NCBI GenBank assembly: GCA_902518165.1 | Contig: CABYFB010000003.1 | Coordinates: forward strand, 1-64,000 | Source of the DNA: an uncultured Pelagibacteraceae bacterium | GTDB taxonomy: Bacteria > Pseudomonadota > Alphaproteobacteria > Pelagibacterales > Pelagibacteraceae | DNA length: 64,000 nt | Direction: 5' to 3' | Shown: positions 1 through 8,884 of the stretch, piece by piece | How positions within the stretch are numbered: position 1 is the first letter of the stretch | Layout of the letters: the number at the start of each line of letters is the position of its first letter | Position numbers and translations under genes: made by a program | The notes under the pieces: generated by a model | Database searches by the model: none | What the model was told of the DNA's origin: nothing | Seen by the model: the letters and a program-made list of their open reading frames with translations, nothing else

Positions 1-66
1 GAAGAAGAAAGATTAGCTGAGGAAAAACGTAAAGAAGAAGAAAGATTAGCAGAAGAAAAAAGAAAA
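1..66 (+). repeat. Two in-frame 33-base repeats encoding an 11-residue charged unit
   Basis: Bases 1-33 and 34-66 encode the same 11 residues, EEERLAEEKRK, with a few synonymous or near-synonymous base differences. A degenerate third unit starts at 67 (EEEAK). The array begins at the window edge, so it probably extends further left. The alternating acidic and basic blocks suggest a long charged helix or coiled coil inside the host protein. Confidence 0.85.
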
Positions 67-1575
67 GAGGAAGAGGCAAAACTTCAGGAAATCTTCAGTA
101 AATATAACGCTAACAACCAATTTCAAAAAGATTTAGTAAGAACTTTACTTAAAGTACCTGGAATTAATTTAGAAAATATTAAATTTTCAAGAGGCGATAG
201 ATTGATTGAAGCTGATTTCGCAATTAAAAATGAAGCTGATTTTATCGGGGTATCTGGTCTTCAGTTAAAAAATTTGAATAAAAATGTTTTTTATAAACTT
301 GCAGAAAACTTTGAAAATTTTGATTTTTTTCAAGAACGAAAATGGTTTGATGAAATAAGCATAAATAATCTCTCATTTAATGTTGATGGATCTACTTTTA
401 ATTCATCAATTATTTTGAGAAATTTGGAGTTTAAGGAATTTTCTAAAAATTTAGATTTTATTACAAAAATATCTAAAAAAACTAATTCCTTCGATAAAAA
501 TACAGAAAATGGAATAGCTGCTTTAATGAGTTTATCACTTAAAGATGTTATCTTTAAGGATTTGTCATTTAATGATAAGGAGAATAGCAGGAAAATTTCA
601 TTTGATTACTTTGATATTAAGGGCTTCAGTTTGTTTGATTGGGGCAGATGGTCAGTAAAAAATTATAACGATCAAGATAAAAAAACTAATACTGAAGTTA
701 ATTATGAATACTCAGATTTAAAAAATGTAATATTTGATAAATCTGAAATTATGAAATATGCCCAAAGTTATAATCCAGCATCTTTCAATTTTGATAATGA
801 TTATAAAATTTTTTTTAATTTTATAAATTCTTTGGGTAGTGGAGTGACAAGAAATATTGTAGTAAAAGATTTATCTACAAAAAATAAGATCGCTACAGCT
901 TCTAGTGTCAGTTTAAATAGTTTAAAATTTGACTACATTGATAATAATAGAGATCAAAAATCTCTTACAGAATTTGATGTAAATTTTATAGGACTTGACT
1001 TGAGTGTAAATGAAATATCACCTGAATTTTCAAATTACTTTACTCTGATGGGATATGATAATATCAAGTTTGATTTTGGAACTTCACTAAAATGGGCTAC
1101 TACAAAAAATATGTTAAATTTTGATATAAATTTAGGAATTACTAAGGCTGCTGACTTAAAATTAAAAACAACTTTTTCTGGATTATCTGCAGAAGCTCTA
1201 AATATAAATAATGAAGCTGCGCTAGGAGCTTATCTTTTAAGTAATTTTAAGCTTAATAATATGAGTTTATCATTAATTGATAATTCTTTGAGAGACAATA
1301 TTCTTAAATTAGCAGCAGCTGAATCAAAAATGACAATAAATGAATTTAAAAGAGAAATTATAAACCTAATCAATACATATACTGCTACTGCAAGCCAATC
1401 AGATTTATTTAATCAATACAAAACCTCAGTAATTAAATTTATAAATGGTTCAAAAAAAATTGTTGTTCAAATTTCTCCAAAAACGCCTATTTCACTTGCA
1501 GAAGTATCTCCATATTTTTTAGCTATGGATTACAATCAAATAATTAGAGTATTAAATTTATCTATTAAAAACTAA
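1..1575 (+). CDS. Partial envelope-type protein with charged helical repeats and a long C-terminal domain, function unknown
   Basis: The frame is open from base 1 to the TAA at 1573-1575, so the 5' end lies outside the window. The TTG near 202 is internal and is not needed as a start. The visible 524 residues begin with a Glu/Lys/Arg-rich hendecad repeat (residues 1-22) and continue as a highly charged helix to about residue 40. About 450 residues follow with many short alternating hydrophobic/polar stretches, which looks beta-rich. No catalytic motif was recognised. The architecture of charged helix plus beta-rich domain is loosely reminiscent of periplasm-spanning or AsmA-like proteins, but that is only an impression. 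The next gene starts on the base after the stop, so the two are probably co-transcribed. Confidence 0.8.
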   Translation, partial: EEERLAEEKRKEEERLAEEKRKEEEAKLQEIFSKYNANNQFQKDLVRTLLKVPGINLENIKFSRGDRLIEADFAIKNEADFIGVSGLQLKNLNKNVFYKLAENFENFDFFQERKWFDEISINNLSFNVDGSTFNSSIILRNLEFKEFSKNLDFITKISKKTNSFDKNTENGIAALMSLSLKDVIFKDLSFNDKENSRKISFDYFDIKGFSLFDWGRWSVKNYNDQDKKTNTEVNYEYSDLKNVIFDKSEIMKYAQSYNPASFNFDNDYKIFFNFINSLGSGVTRNIVVKDLSTKNKIATASSVSLNSLKFDYIDNNRDQKSLTEFDVNFIGLDLSVNEISPEFSNYFTLMGYDNIKFDFGTSLKWATTKNMLNFDINLGITKAADLKLKTTFSGLSAEALNINNEAALGAYLLSNFKLNNMSLSLIDNSLRDNILKLAAAESKMTINEFKREIINLINTYTATASQSDLFNQYKTSVIKFINGSKKIVVQISPKTPISLAEVSPYFLAMDYNQIIRVLNLSIKN

Positions 1576-2082
1576 ATGAAAATAAAAATATTTTTTACTA
1601 TTTTAATTTTTTTTATAATTAATGGTACTATATCATATGCAGTACCAAATAATTACAATGGAAAAGGATCAATTATTATATCAAAAAATATGTTAGAGGA
1701 ACTTTTTGAGTATTTTATTGGTCCTAAAAGCAAGCAGCCAGAAATATTTTTAATTAGTGAAGACAAATCAAAATTTTACAAAAAATCTTTTAGAAATTAT
1801 GGACAAAAAAGTTTTATAAACGGGTCTGGTAATATTAAACGGCATAAATTAAAATGTGAAATAAAATTCAAACAAAATTGTAATTTATTTGCAAATGCAA
1901 GAGTGATTGTATGGGACAATGGAATTAATCCGATGAAAAAAAAGACTTCTTCAATTAAATATAATTCAACTAAAGAAGATTTAGTTATATCTTTAAATGA
2001 GTTAGGATTTGAAATTTCTGATGTCAATAATGTTGATGAACAAAATATAATTATTTTAGATAAAAACTTCGGAAAGAATTGA
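1576..2082 (+). CDS. Small secreted hypothetical protein
   Basis: This 168-residue protein has a clear N-terminal export signal: Lys-containing start, hydrophobic core from about residues 4 to 19, and Tyr-Ala-Val at the likely cleavage site near residue 22. The mature part is Lys/Asn-rich, with two cysteines about 7 residues apart near the middle that could form a periplasmic disulfide. I recognise no family. It begins directly after the upstream stop codon, which suggests translational coupling with the repeat-containing protein, and it converges on typA with 24 bases between the stops. Function unknown. Confidence 0.7.
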   Translation: MKIKIFFTILIFFIINGTISYAVPNNYNGKGSIIISKNMLEELFEYFIGPKSKQPEIFLISEDKSKFYKKSFRNYGQKSFINGSGNIKRHKLKCEIKFKQNCNLFANARVIVWDNGINPMKKKTSSIKYNSTKEDLVISLNELGFEISDVNNVDEQNIIILDKNFGKN

Positions 2083-2106
2083 ATTAATTAATCAACAAAA
2101 TTAATA

Positions 2107-3924
2107 TTACGCGTTTTTTGCTAGCCTTTTCCTTACATGTGGGTCGAGCTCGGCTTTTCTTAATCTGCAAGAATTTGGTGTAATTTCTAGCGCTTCATCG
2201 GAATTCAACATACTTAATTGTTCAGCAATAGACATCTTTCTTACTGGAGTTAAAACAACATTTTCGTCTGTTCCTTGTGTCCTCATATTTGTAAGTTTTT
2301 TACCTTTCATGACATTTATAATCATATCACCAGGTTTAGGTGACAATCCTACGATCATACCGGAGTAAACTGGATCATTATGAGTAACAAACATTTCTCC
2401 TCTAGCCTGTAGATTGTAAATTGCAAATGCTACTGCTTTTCCTTGTTCCATAGAGATTAATGCACCATTTCTTCTGCCTTCCATATCTCCCTCAAATTTT
2501 CCGTAAGAATGGAATATTCTGTTTATTACTCCTGTCCCTTTAGTTAGAGTAAGAAATCTACTAGTGTATCCCATTAAACCTCTAGTTGGTGCTTGAAAGA
2601 TTAATCGTTTTTTATTTTTTCCAGTATCTTTAAGATCTATTAATTTTCCTTTTCTTTTATTCATGGAGTCTATAACTTTAGAAGAAAACTCTTCATCAAG
2701 ATCCATAGTAATTTCTTCAATAGGTTCTAATTTTTCACCATTTTCATTTTTTTGAAATAAAACTCTAGGAGGGCTTACTGTCATTTCAAATCCTTCACGT
2801 CTCATTTGTGTTAATAATATTTCTAACATTAATTCGCCTCTTCCACTTATTTCAAATGAGTCTTTGTTTTCATTTTCTGAAAAAGAAATTCCGACATTAT
2901 TCTGAGCCTCTTGAACTAACCTCTCTCTAATTTGAGTACTTGTAAGTTTTTTACCTTCAGTTCCAGCTAATGGAGAACTATTTACTGTTATTTTGATAGA
3001 CATCGTTGGTGGATCAATAGGGGTTGCTTGGATCGGTGTATCTACATCAGTATCACATATGGTATCAGCAACATTTGCTTTTTCTAACCCAGCGATAACT
3101 ACAATATCTCCAGCTTCGCCAACTTCTATTGGTACTTTTTTTGTCCCCTCGTATCTAAATATTTTAGTTAACCTTCCCTCATCAACTTTTTCTCCATCAA
3201 GATTAATTGCTTTGATTTGTTGGTTTGCTTTTGCAGTACCTTGAGAAATTCTACCAACTAAACTTCTACCCAAAAAACTGTCTGCATATAAAAGAGTCGA
3301 AAGCATTGCAAAAGGCTTGGTCTTGTCAAATTCTGCTGGCTTAACATGATCTATTACTAAATCTAATAATGGGTTTAAATTCTCTCTTGGGCCATCTATT
3401 TCTTTAGATGCCCAACCAGATCTTCCACTTGCATAAATAACTGGAAAGTCTAATTGTTCCTCGTTGGCATCTAAGCTGACAAACAAGTCAAAAGTCTCAT
3501 TTAAAACTTCATCGGCTCTTTGGTCAGCTTTGTCTAATTTATTAATAACTACTATTGGTTTAAGGCCTTGTTTAAGTGCTTTTGCTAATACAAATTTGGT
3601 TTGAGGCATTACACCTTCGGCTGAATCTATTAACAATAATGCACCATCAGCCATACTAAGAACTCTTTCAACTTCTGCAGCAAAATCCCTGTGTCCGGGT
3701 GTATCAATAATATTAATTCTAGAATCTTTCCAATTTATTGAAGCTGGTTTGGCAAGAATTGTAATACCTCTTTCCTTTTCAAGTTCGCCGGAGTCCATCA
3801 GTCTTTCATCAACAACTTCATTTTCTCTAAAAGAACCACTCTGTTTCATTAAGTTATCAATCAGAGTAGTCTTGCCATGGTCAACATGAGCAATTATGGT
3901 GATGTTACGTATTGATGTTGTCAT
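2107..3924 (-). CDS. typA: Ribosome-associated translational GTPase TypA/BipA
   Basis: The 605-residue protein has the full translation-factor GTPase signature: G1 AHVDHGKTT (residues 12-20), G2 RGITI (52-56), G3 DTPGH (74-78) and G4 NKLDKAD near 130. EF-G-like domains and the BipA-specific C-terminal domain follow. Length matches the family (about 600). TypA binds the 70S ribosome and supports ribosome assembly and growth under stress. It is monocistronic here. A hairpin with a T-run sits just upstream, so a promoter is expected in the short stretch between 3925 and 3966, where a TTGAAA/TATAAG pair is visible. No Shine-Dalgarno is evident before the ATG. Confidence 0.96.
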   Translation of the reverse strand: MTTSIRNITIIAHVDHGKTTLIDNLMKQSGSFRENEVVDERLMDSGELEKERGITILAKPASINWKDSRINIIDTPGHRDFAAEVERVLSMADGALLLIDSAEGVMPQTKFVLAKALKQGLKPIVVINKLDKADQRADEVLNETFDLFVSLDANEEQLDFPVIYASGRSGWASKEIDGPRENLNPLLDLVIDHVKPAEFDKTKPFAMLSTLLYADSFLGRSLVGRISQGTAKANQQIKAINLDGEKVDEGRLTKIFRYEGTKKVPIEVGEAGDIVVIAGLEKANVADTICDTDVDTPIQATPIDPPTMSIKITVNSSPLAGTEGKKLTSTQIRERLVQEAQNNVGISFSENENKDSFEISGRGELMLEILLTQMRREGFEMTVSPPRVLFQKNENGEKLEPIEEITMDLDEEFSSKVIDSMNKRKGKLIDLKDTGKNKKRLIFQAPTRGLMGYTSRFLTLTKGTGVINRIFHSYGKFEGDMEGRRNGALISMEQGKAVAFAIYNLQARGEMFVTHNDPVYSGMIVGLSPKPGDMIINVMKGKKLTNMRTQGTDENVVLTPVRKMSIAEQLSMLNSDEALEITPNSCRLRKAELDPHVRKRLAKNA

Positions 3925-3933
3925 TTGCGCGTT

Positions 3934-3961
3934 CTTATATATTCAAAATATTTTTTTTCAA
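3934..3961 (-). promoter_or_regulatory. Candidate promoter of typA
   Basis: On the minus strand TTGAAA (3961-3956) is followed after 16 bases by TATAAG (3939-3934). The predicted start of transcription, about 7 bases downstream, falls only a few bases before the typA ATG at 3924. The message would be leaderless or nearly so, consistent with the absence of a Shine-Dalgarno. Its position just downstream of the terminator hairpin supports it, but in such A+T-rich DNA chance matches are common. Confidence 0.4.
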
Positions 3962-3968
3962 TTCAAAA

Positions 3969-3996
3969 AAAAAGGGCAGTAAAAACTGCCCTTTTT
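3969..3996 (-). terminator. Rho-independent terminator-like hairpin in a divergent intergenic region
   Basis: A perfect 12-bp stem (AAAAAGGGCAGT, loop AAAA, then the complement) is flanked by nine A on the left and a T-run on the right. On the minus strand it is followed by nine uninterrupted T, the stronger orientation. On the plus strand five T are interrupted by GAA. No annotated gene ends here: typA reads away to the left and the 221-residue gene away to the right. Confidence 0.75.
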
Positions 3997-4077
3997 GAAT
4001 TTTTTTTGAGTAAAATTGGAATTACACTCTCATTCACTGATTGAATAACTATTGAATTACCTAAATTTTTAAAATTG

Positions 4078-4097
4078 TTCATTACCTTGTTCATTGC
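4078..4097. repeat. Two tandem TTCATTRC units (left copy)
   Basis: TTCATTAC (4078-4085) and TTCATTGC (4090-4097) start 12 bases apart, each preceded by TTG. The same unit occurs four times on the other side of the 221-residue gene at 4935-4976, in the same orientation. Confidence 0.6.
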
Positions 4098-4100
4098 TCT

Positions 4101-4148
4101 ATAGGTCATTTTTAAAAGGAACTTAAAAGGAAGTCAAAAGATAGGTCA
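4101..4148. repeat. ATAGGTCA direct repeats enclosing two TTAAAAGGAA units
   Basis: ATAGGTCA occurs at 4101-4108 and 4141-4148, exactly 40 bases apart. Between them TTAAAAGGAA occurs at 4112-4121 and 4123-4132, 11 bases apart. Spacings near multiples of a helical turn fit protein binding on one DNA face, but could be chance or slippage in A+T-rich DNA. Confidence 0.45.
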
Positions 4149-4201
4149 CATATTAGAAAATTACTAATCAAAATTGAGAAAACATATTAATTTTAAATGT
4201 T

Positions 4202-4207
4202 TATAAT
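4202..4207 (+). promoter_or_regulatory. Candidate -10 box for the 221-residue gene
   Basis: A perfect TATAAT lies 26 bases before the ATG at 4234. The best -35-like hexamer, TTGAGA at 4174-4179, is 22 bases away, which is too far for a standard sigma-70 promoter. Only the -10 is proposed. Confidence 0.35.
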
Positions 4208-4233
4208 AATCTAAATAAAAGATAAAATTATAT

Positions 4234-4899
4234 ATGTTTAAAATTACATTAAGAGCATTATTCATTCTTTTTATATCATTAAACTATTTAAGCGCCCAGG
4301 ACACAAACAATACAAAGTCAGAGTGTAATATTGAAAAATTTAAGGATATATTAAATTGTGACTTATCAAATGTTGTAGATGTGTGTGATGAATGGCAGCG
4401 GGTATATGTGAAAAGTTTTCAAAGAATTAATTTTACAAAACAACCAAATAATAAATTTTTAATGTATCCTTTGGATAACTGTAAAGGTACTTTTGGAGGT
4501 ATTTTTGGTATGGGCACATCTGTTTACGCTTCTTATAAATGGGATATTAAAAAACATGAATTTAAAGACCATAGAATTTCAAATCTTTTAGAAAAAAGAG
4601 AAAAAGTTAATATGGTTTTAATTAGCTTGAGTGATCACACTAACGATAAGATGAAAGAGTTATATAATTACCTTGATAACAATTATAAGAGTAGTGGATA
4701 TTTAAATAAAATCTCTGAAGTGAATTCGGGAGAAAAAAACTTTTCTTTATGGGGCTTCAATAAGTCAGAAATATTATTAATATGTAAGAGAAATATGATA
4801 GACAGATGTAGTTTTTATTTAGCTTATGTGCGTCCTGATTTAGTGACTGAAACTTTGAATTCATTTATAGAAACAAATGAATCAAAAAGCCAACTTTAA
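4234..4899 (+). CDS. Secreted orphan protein of unknown function
   Basis: The 221-residue protein starts with a typical Sec signal (basic start, hydrophobic residues about 8-18, SAQ cleavage site near 22). The mature domain has several cysteines, mostly in the first third (SECNIEKFKDILNC, DVCDEW, DNCKG) and again near residues 190-198, compatible with disulfides in the periplasm. A Gly/Phe-rich segment near residue 90 (GTFGGIFGMG) may be a turn or membrane-touching loop. No known family was recognised. It is alone between divergent typA and convergent groEL. Short TTCATTAC repeats and terminator hairpins lie on both sides of it, which is unusual for this compact genome. Confidence 0.75.
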   Translation: MFKITLRALFILFISLNYLSAQDTNNTKSECNIEKFKDILNCDLSNVVDVCDEWQRVYVKSFQRINFTKQPNNKFLMYPLDNCKGTFGGIFGMGTSVYASYKWDIKKHEFKDHRISNLLEKREKVNMVLISLSDHTNDKMKELYNYLDNNYKSSGYLNKISEVNSGEKNFSLWGFNKSEILLICKRNMIDRCSFYLAYVRPDLVTETLNSFIETNESKSQL

Positions 4900-4934
4900 T
4901 AAATTTATTTAAATTATTTAATCACTTTAAATCA

Positions 4935-4976
4935 TTCATTACTTGTTCATTACTCATTCATTACTTTGTTCATTAC
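4935..4976. repeat. Four TTCATTAC units phased at 11-12 bases
   Basis: TTCATTAC starts at 4935, 4946, 4957 and 4969, giving spacings of 11, 11 and 12 bases, about one helical turn. Linkers are TTG, TCA or TTTG. The array sits 35 bases after the stop of the orphan gene and just before the groEL-side terminator. Two related units occur upstream of the same gene. Confidence 0.8.
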
Positions 4977-4998
4977 TTTTATTTTCACAGAGATAAAA

Positions 4999-5026
4999 AA
5001 AAAGGCGAGTAAAAACTCGCCTTTTT
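4999..5026. terminator. Bidirectional terminator between the orphan gene and groEL
   Basis: A perfect 12-bp stem (AAAAAGGCGAGT, loop AAAA, complement) has A-runs on the left and T-runs on the right, so it can end transcription in both directions. It lies between convergent genes, as expected. Its core AGTAAAAACT is identical to that of the hairpin at 3969-3996. Confidence 0.85.
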
Positions 5027-5051
5027 AAAATTCGTAGGTACGAAAAGGGTA

Positions 5052-6719
<1,668 letters not shown>

Positions 6720-6726
6720 TTATTAA

Positions 6727-7020
6727 TTATTTACCTGTTGCAATACCCATAATGTCAGATTCTTTCATTATGCTGTACTCTTTGCCATCAATTTTAACTT
6801 CTGTTCCTGACCACTTACCGAATAAAACTTTATCTCCTACTTTAACGTCCATAGGTATTAGTTTTCCATCTTCAGTTTTTGCACCTCCGCCGACAGCAAC
6901 AACTTTACCTTCTTGAGGTTTTTCTTGAGCTGTATCTGGAATAATTATGCCACCAGCAGTTTTTTCGCTGCTATCTAAAACTTCTATTAAAACACGGTCA
7001 TGTAACGGTTTAAACTTCAT
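6727..7020 (-). CDS. groES: Co-chaperonin GroES, 10-kDa subunit
   Basis: The 97-residue protein matches GroES in length and in its blocks: PLHDRVLIE at the start, a mobile loop with [13 protein letters not shown] near residues 23-35, and the [14 protein letters not shown] roof region. It forms the heptameric lid of GroEL. An excellent Shine-Dalgarno, AAAGGAG at 7034-7028, sits 7 bases before the ATG. It is first in the groESL operon and is divergent from the HAD hydrolase gene, with a 122-base gap between them. Confidence 0.98.
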   Translation of the reverse strand: MKFKPLHDRVLIEVLDSSEKTAGGIIIPDTAQEKPQEGKVVAVGGGAKTEDGKLIPMDVKVGDKVLFGKWSGTEVKIDGKEYSIMKESDIMGIATGK

Positions 7021-7046
7021 ACGAATTCTCCTTTAAATTAGCAGTC

Positions 7047-7075
7047 ATATAGAGACATATTTAATAATTTTCAAG
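7047..7075 (-). promoter_or_regulatory. groESL promoter with overlapping heat-shock (RpoH) and housekeeping elements
   Basis: On the minus strand CTTG (7075-7072) is followed after 18 bases by TCTATAT (7053-7047). This differs at one position from the alphaproteobacterial heat-shock pattern CTTG-N17/18-CYTATNT. The same bases also give TTGAAA (7074-7069), a 17-base spacer and TATATG (7051-7046), a sigma-70-like pair. Predicted start near 7040, leaving a leader of about 20 bases that holds the groES Shine-Dalgarno. No CIRCE inverted repeat was seen. Confidence 0.7.
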
Positions 7076-7142
7076 ATCTTGAATAAAAATTATGGTCTAA
7101 AAAACCCAAGAATAAAGCATATTTTTAAGCTATACCTCAAGT

Positions 7143-7958
7143 ATGCCCCAAAACTTAGACAAAGATGGATTAAGATCTAAAATAAACAGTTACGAATTAT
7201 TTTTTATCGATATATGGGGAGTGATCCATAACGGATTACAAATTTTTGAGGATTCTATTGAAGTATTAGAAAATTTAAAAAAAAATAATAAAGAGTTTGT
7301 ATTACTTACCAATGCTCCAAGACCAAATTCTACAGTTATTGATTTTTTGAAAAAAATGGGGCTCAAAAAATTTTATGAAGATGTATACACCTCAGGAGAA
7401 GCTTCATTAAAATATTTAATGCAAAATTTTCAAAATTCAAAATTTTATCACATTGGACCACCAAGAGATTTTGACTTATTTAAAAGATTTGAACAAAATA
7501 AAGTTAGCAATATCAATCAAGCTGATTATTTTATTTGTACAGGATTATTTGAAGATCATGAGACAAAACTTGAATATTATAAAGATTTACTTAAGAAATT
7601 TTCAAATAAAAAATTTGTGTGTACCAATCCAGATTTAATTGTTGATAGAGGAGATGTTAGGGAGTTTTGTGCTGGATCAGTTGCAAAAATATTTGAAGAA
7701 ATTGGTGGAAAAGTAATTTACTTTGGAAAACCTTATCCTCCAGTTTATAATTTATCTGCTAACATAAATGGTAAAAATGTTTTATGTATCGGAGATAATA
7801 TGAATACAGATATAAAAGGAGCTAATATTCAAAATTTTGACAATCTGCTAATAACGAGTGGTATACATAAAAAAGAATTAAGCAGTTTTAATATTGATAA
7901 GTTAGAAGAAAAATATGGAGTAAGCGTGAATTACACTCAAACAAAATTAAAATGGTGA
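7143..7958 (+). CDS. HAD-superfamily class IIA phosphatase (TIGR01459-like)
   Basis: The 271-residue protein carries the class IIA HAD signature. The nucleophile block DIWGVIHNG is at residues 23-31 with Asp23, TNAPRP is near residue 57, a Lys-containing GKPYPPVY is near 198, and the acidic CIGDNMNTDIKGA block is near 216. Related enzymes hydrolyse phosphate from small metabolites, but the substrate here is unknown. The D-x-W-G variant in place of the usual DxD is typical of the alphaproteobacterial family found beside ribF. It overlaps ribF by 7 bases, suggesting a link to flavin metabolism or simple co-translation. It diverges from groES. Confidence 0.85.
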   Translation: MPQNLDKDGLRSKINSYELFFIDIWGVIHNGLQIFEDSIEVLENLKKNNKEFVLLTNAPRPNSTVIDFLKKMGLKKFYEDVYTSGEASLKYLMQNFQNSKFYHIGPPRDFDLFKRFEQNKVSNINQADYFICTGLFEDHETKLEYYKDLLKKFSNKKFVCTNPDLIVDRGDVREFCAGSVAKIFEEIGGKVIYFGKPYPPVYNLSANINGKNVLCIGDNMNTDIKGANIQNFDNLLITSGIHKKELSSFNIDKLEEKYGVSVNYTQTKLKW

Positions 7959-8878
7959 ACAAAATTAAAATCTACGAAAATTTCAAAATTTTAAGAAAAC
8001 ATCGAAATGCAATGATATTAATTGGCAATTTTGATGGGTTACATCTGGGCCATCAGAGATTATTTAAAGAAGCAAAAAAATATAAAAAAAAATATAATTC
8101 AAAAATTGGAGTAGTGACTTTTGATCCAATACCAAAAATGTATTTTAATAAAGGTATCACAAATTATCGACTTTCAAATCTTAATCAAAAAAGTAAATAT
8201 TTTAGTGATTATAATGTAGATTTTTTAATAAATAAAAAATTTGATAAAAAATTCTCTAAAATATCTTGTCATAACTTTATTAAAAATATTTTATGCAAAA
8301 AGTTAAGTGCAGATTACATTTTTGTTAGTAATAATTTTAGATTTGGAAATAGGAGAGAGGGGGACGTAAATTTATTAAAAAGATTTCAAAAAAAATATAA
8401 TTATAAATTAATTAATCCAAAACCGTTATATAAAAAAAATAAAATTATTTCCTCAACATTAATTAGAAAATTAATTGAAAATGGTAATTTAAAAATTGCA
8501 AATCAACTTTTGTCAAGAAATTGGTCAATAGAAGGTGTTGTAGAAAAGGGTAGGATGATGGGAAGAAAAATTGGCTTTCCTACATGCAACATAAATATAA
8601 AAAATTATGTAATACCAAAAGTAGGAGTTTATGCAGTTGATGTTTATATCGAAAAAAATAGAAAAAAGATCAAAGGAATAGCAAATATTGGGTATAGACC
8701 TACTTTTAATCAAAAAAAATTATTATTAGAGGTAAATTTATTTAAATTTTCTGGAAATCTTTATAATAAAAATCTAACTATTAATTTTACAAAATTTATT
8801 AGGGGAGAGACAAAATTTAAAAATATTGATGCTTTGAAAAAACAAATAAATAAAGATATCAAAGTTGCTAAAAGATAA
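7952..8878 (+). CDS. ribF: Bifunctional riboflavin kinase / FMN adenylyltransferase
   Basis: The 308-residue protein has both RibF domains. The N-terminal nucleotidyltransferase domain begins with GNFDGLHLGH (residues 25-34) and ends with the SSTLIR motif near residue 167. The C-terminal flavokinase domain has GRKIGFPTCNI near 205-215 and GIANIGYRPTF near 240. It converts riboflavin to FMN and then FAD in the cytoplasm. Length is normal. It overlaps the HAD gene by 7 bases and is 6 bases from ileS, an arrangement common in bacteria (ribF-ileS-lspA). Confidence 0.96.
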   Translation: MVNKIKIYENFKILRKHRNAMILIGNFDGLHLGHQRLFKEAKKYKKKYNSKIGVVTFDPIPKMYFNKGITNYRLSNLNQKSKYFSDYNVDFLINKKFDKKFSKISCHNFIKNILCKKLSADYIFVSNNFRFGNRREGDVNLLKRFQKKYNYKLINPKPLYKKNKIISSTLIRKLIENGNLKIANQLLSRNWSIEGVVEKGRMMGRKIGFPTCNINIKNYVIPKVGVYAVDVYIEKNRKKIKGIANIGYRPTFNQKKLLLEVNLFKFSGNLYNKNLTINFTKFIRGETKFKNIDALKKQINKDIKVAKR

Positions 8879-8884
8879 AATTTC

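Larger units (their letters stand above)
3925..4233. other. 309-base structured gap between divergent typA and the 221-residue orphan
   Basis: This is the longest non-coding stretch in the window. From left to right it holds the typA promoter candidate, a terminator hairpin (3969-3996), two TTCATTRC units (4078-4097), a pair of ATAGGTCA repeats (4101 and 4141) enclosing two TTAAAAGGAA units 11 bases apart, and a TATAAT box (4202-4207) before the next gene. No open reading frame of note was seen. A terminator between two divergent genes is unexpected and hints at an unannotated RNA. Confidence 0.7.

Noticed and set aside
4935-4976. TTCATTAC array as a CRISPR
   Set aside because: Units of 8 bases with 3-4 base linkers are far too short for CRISPR repeats and spacers, and no cas gene is present.
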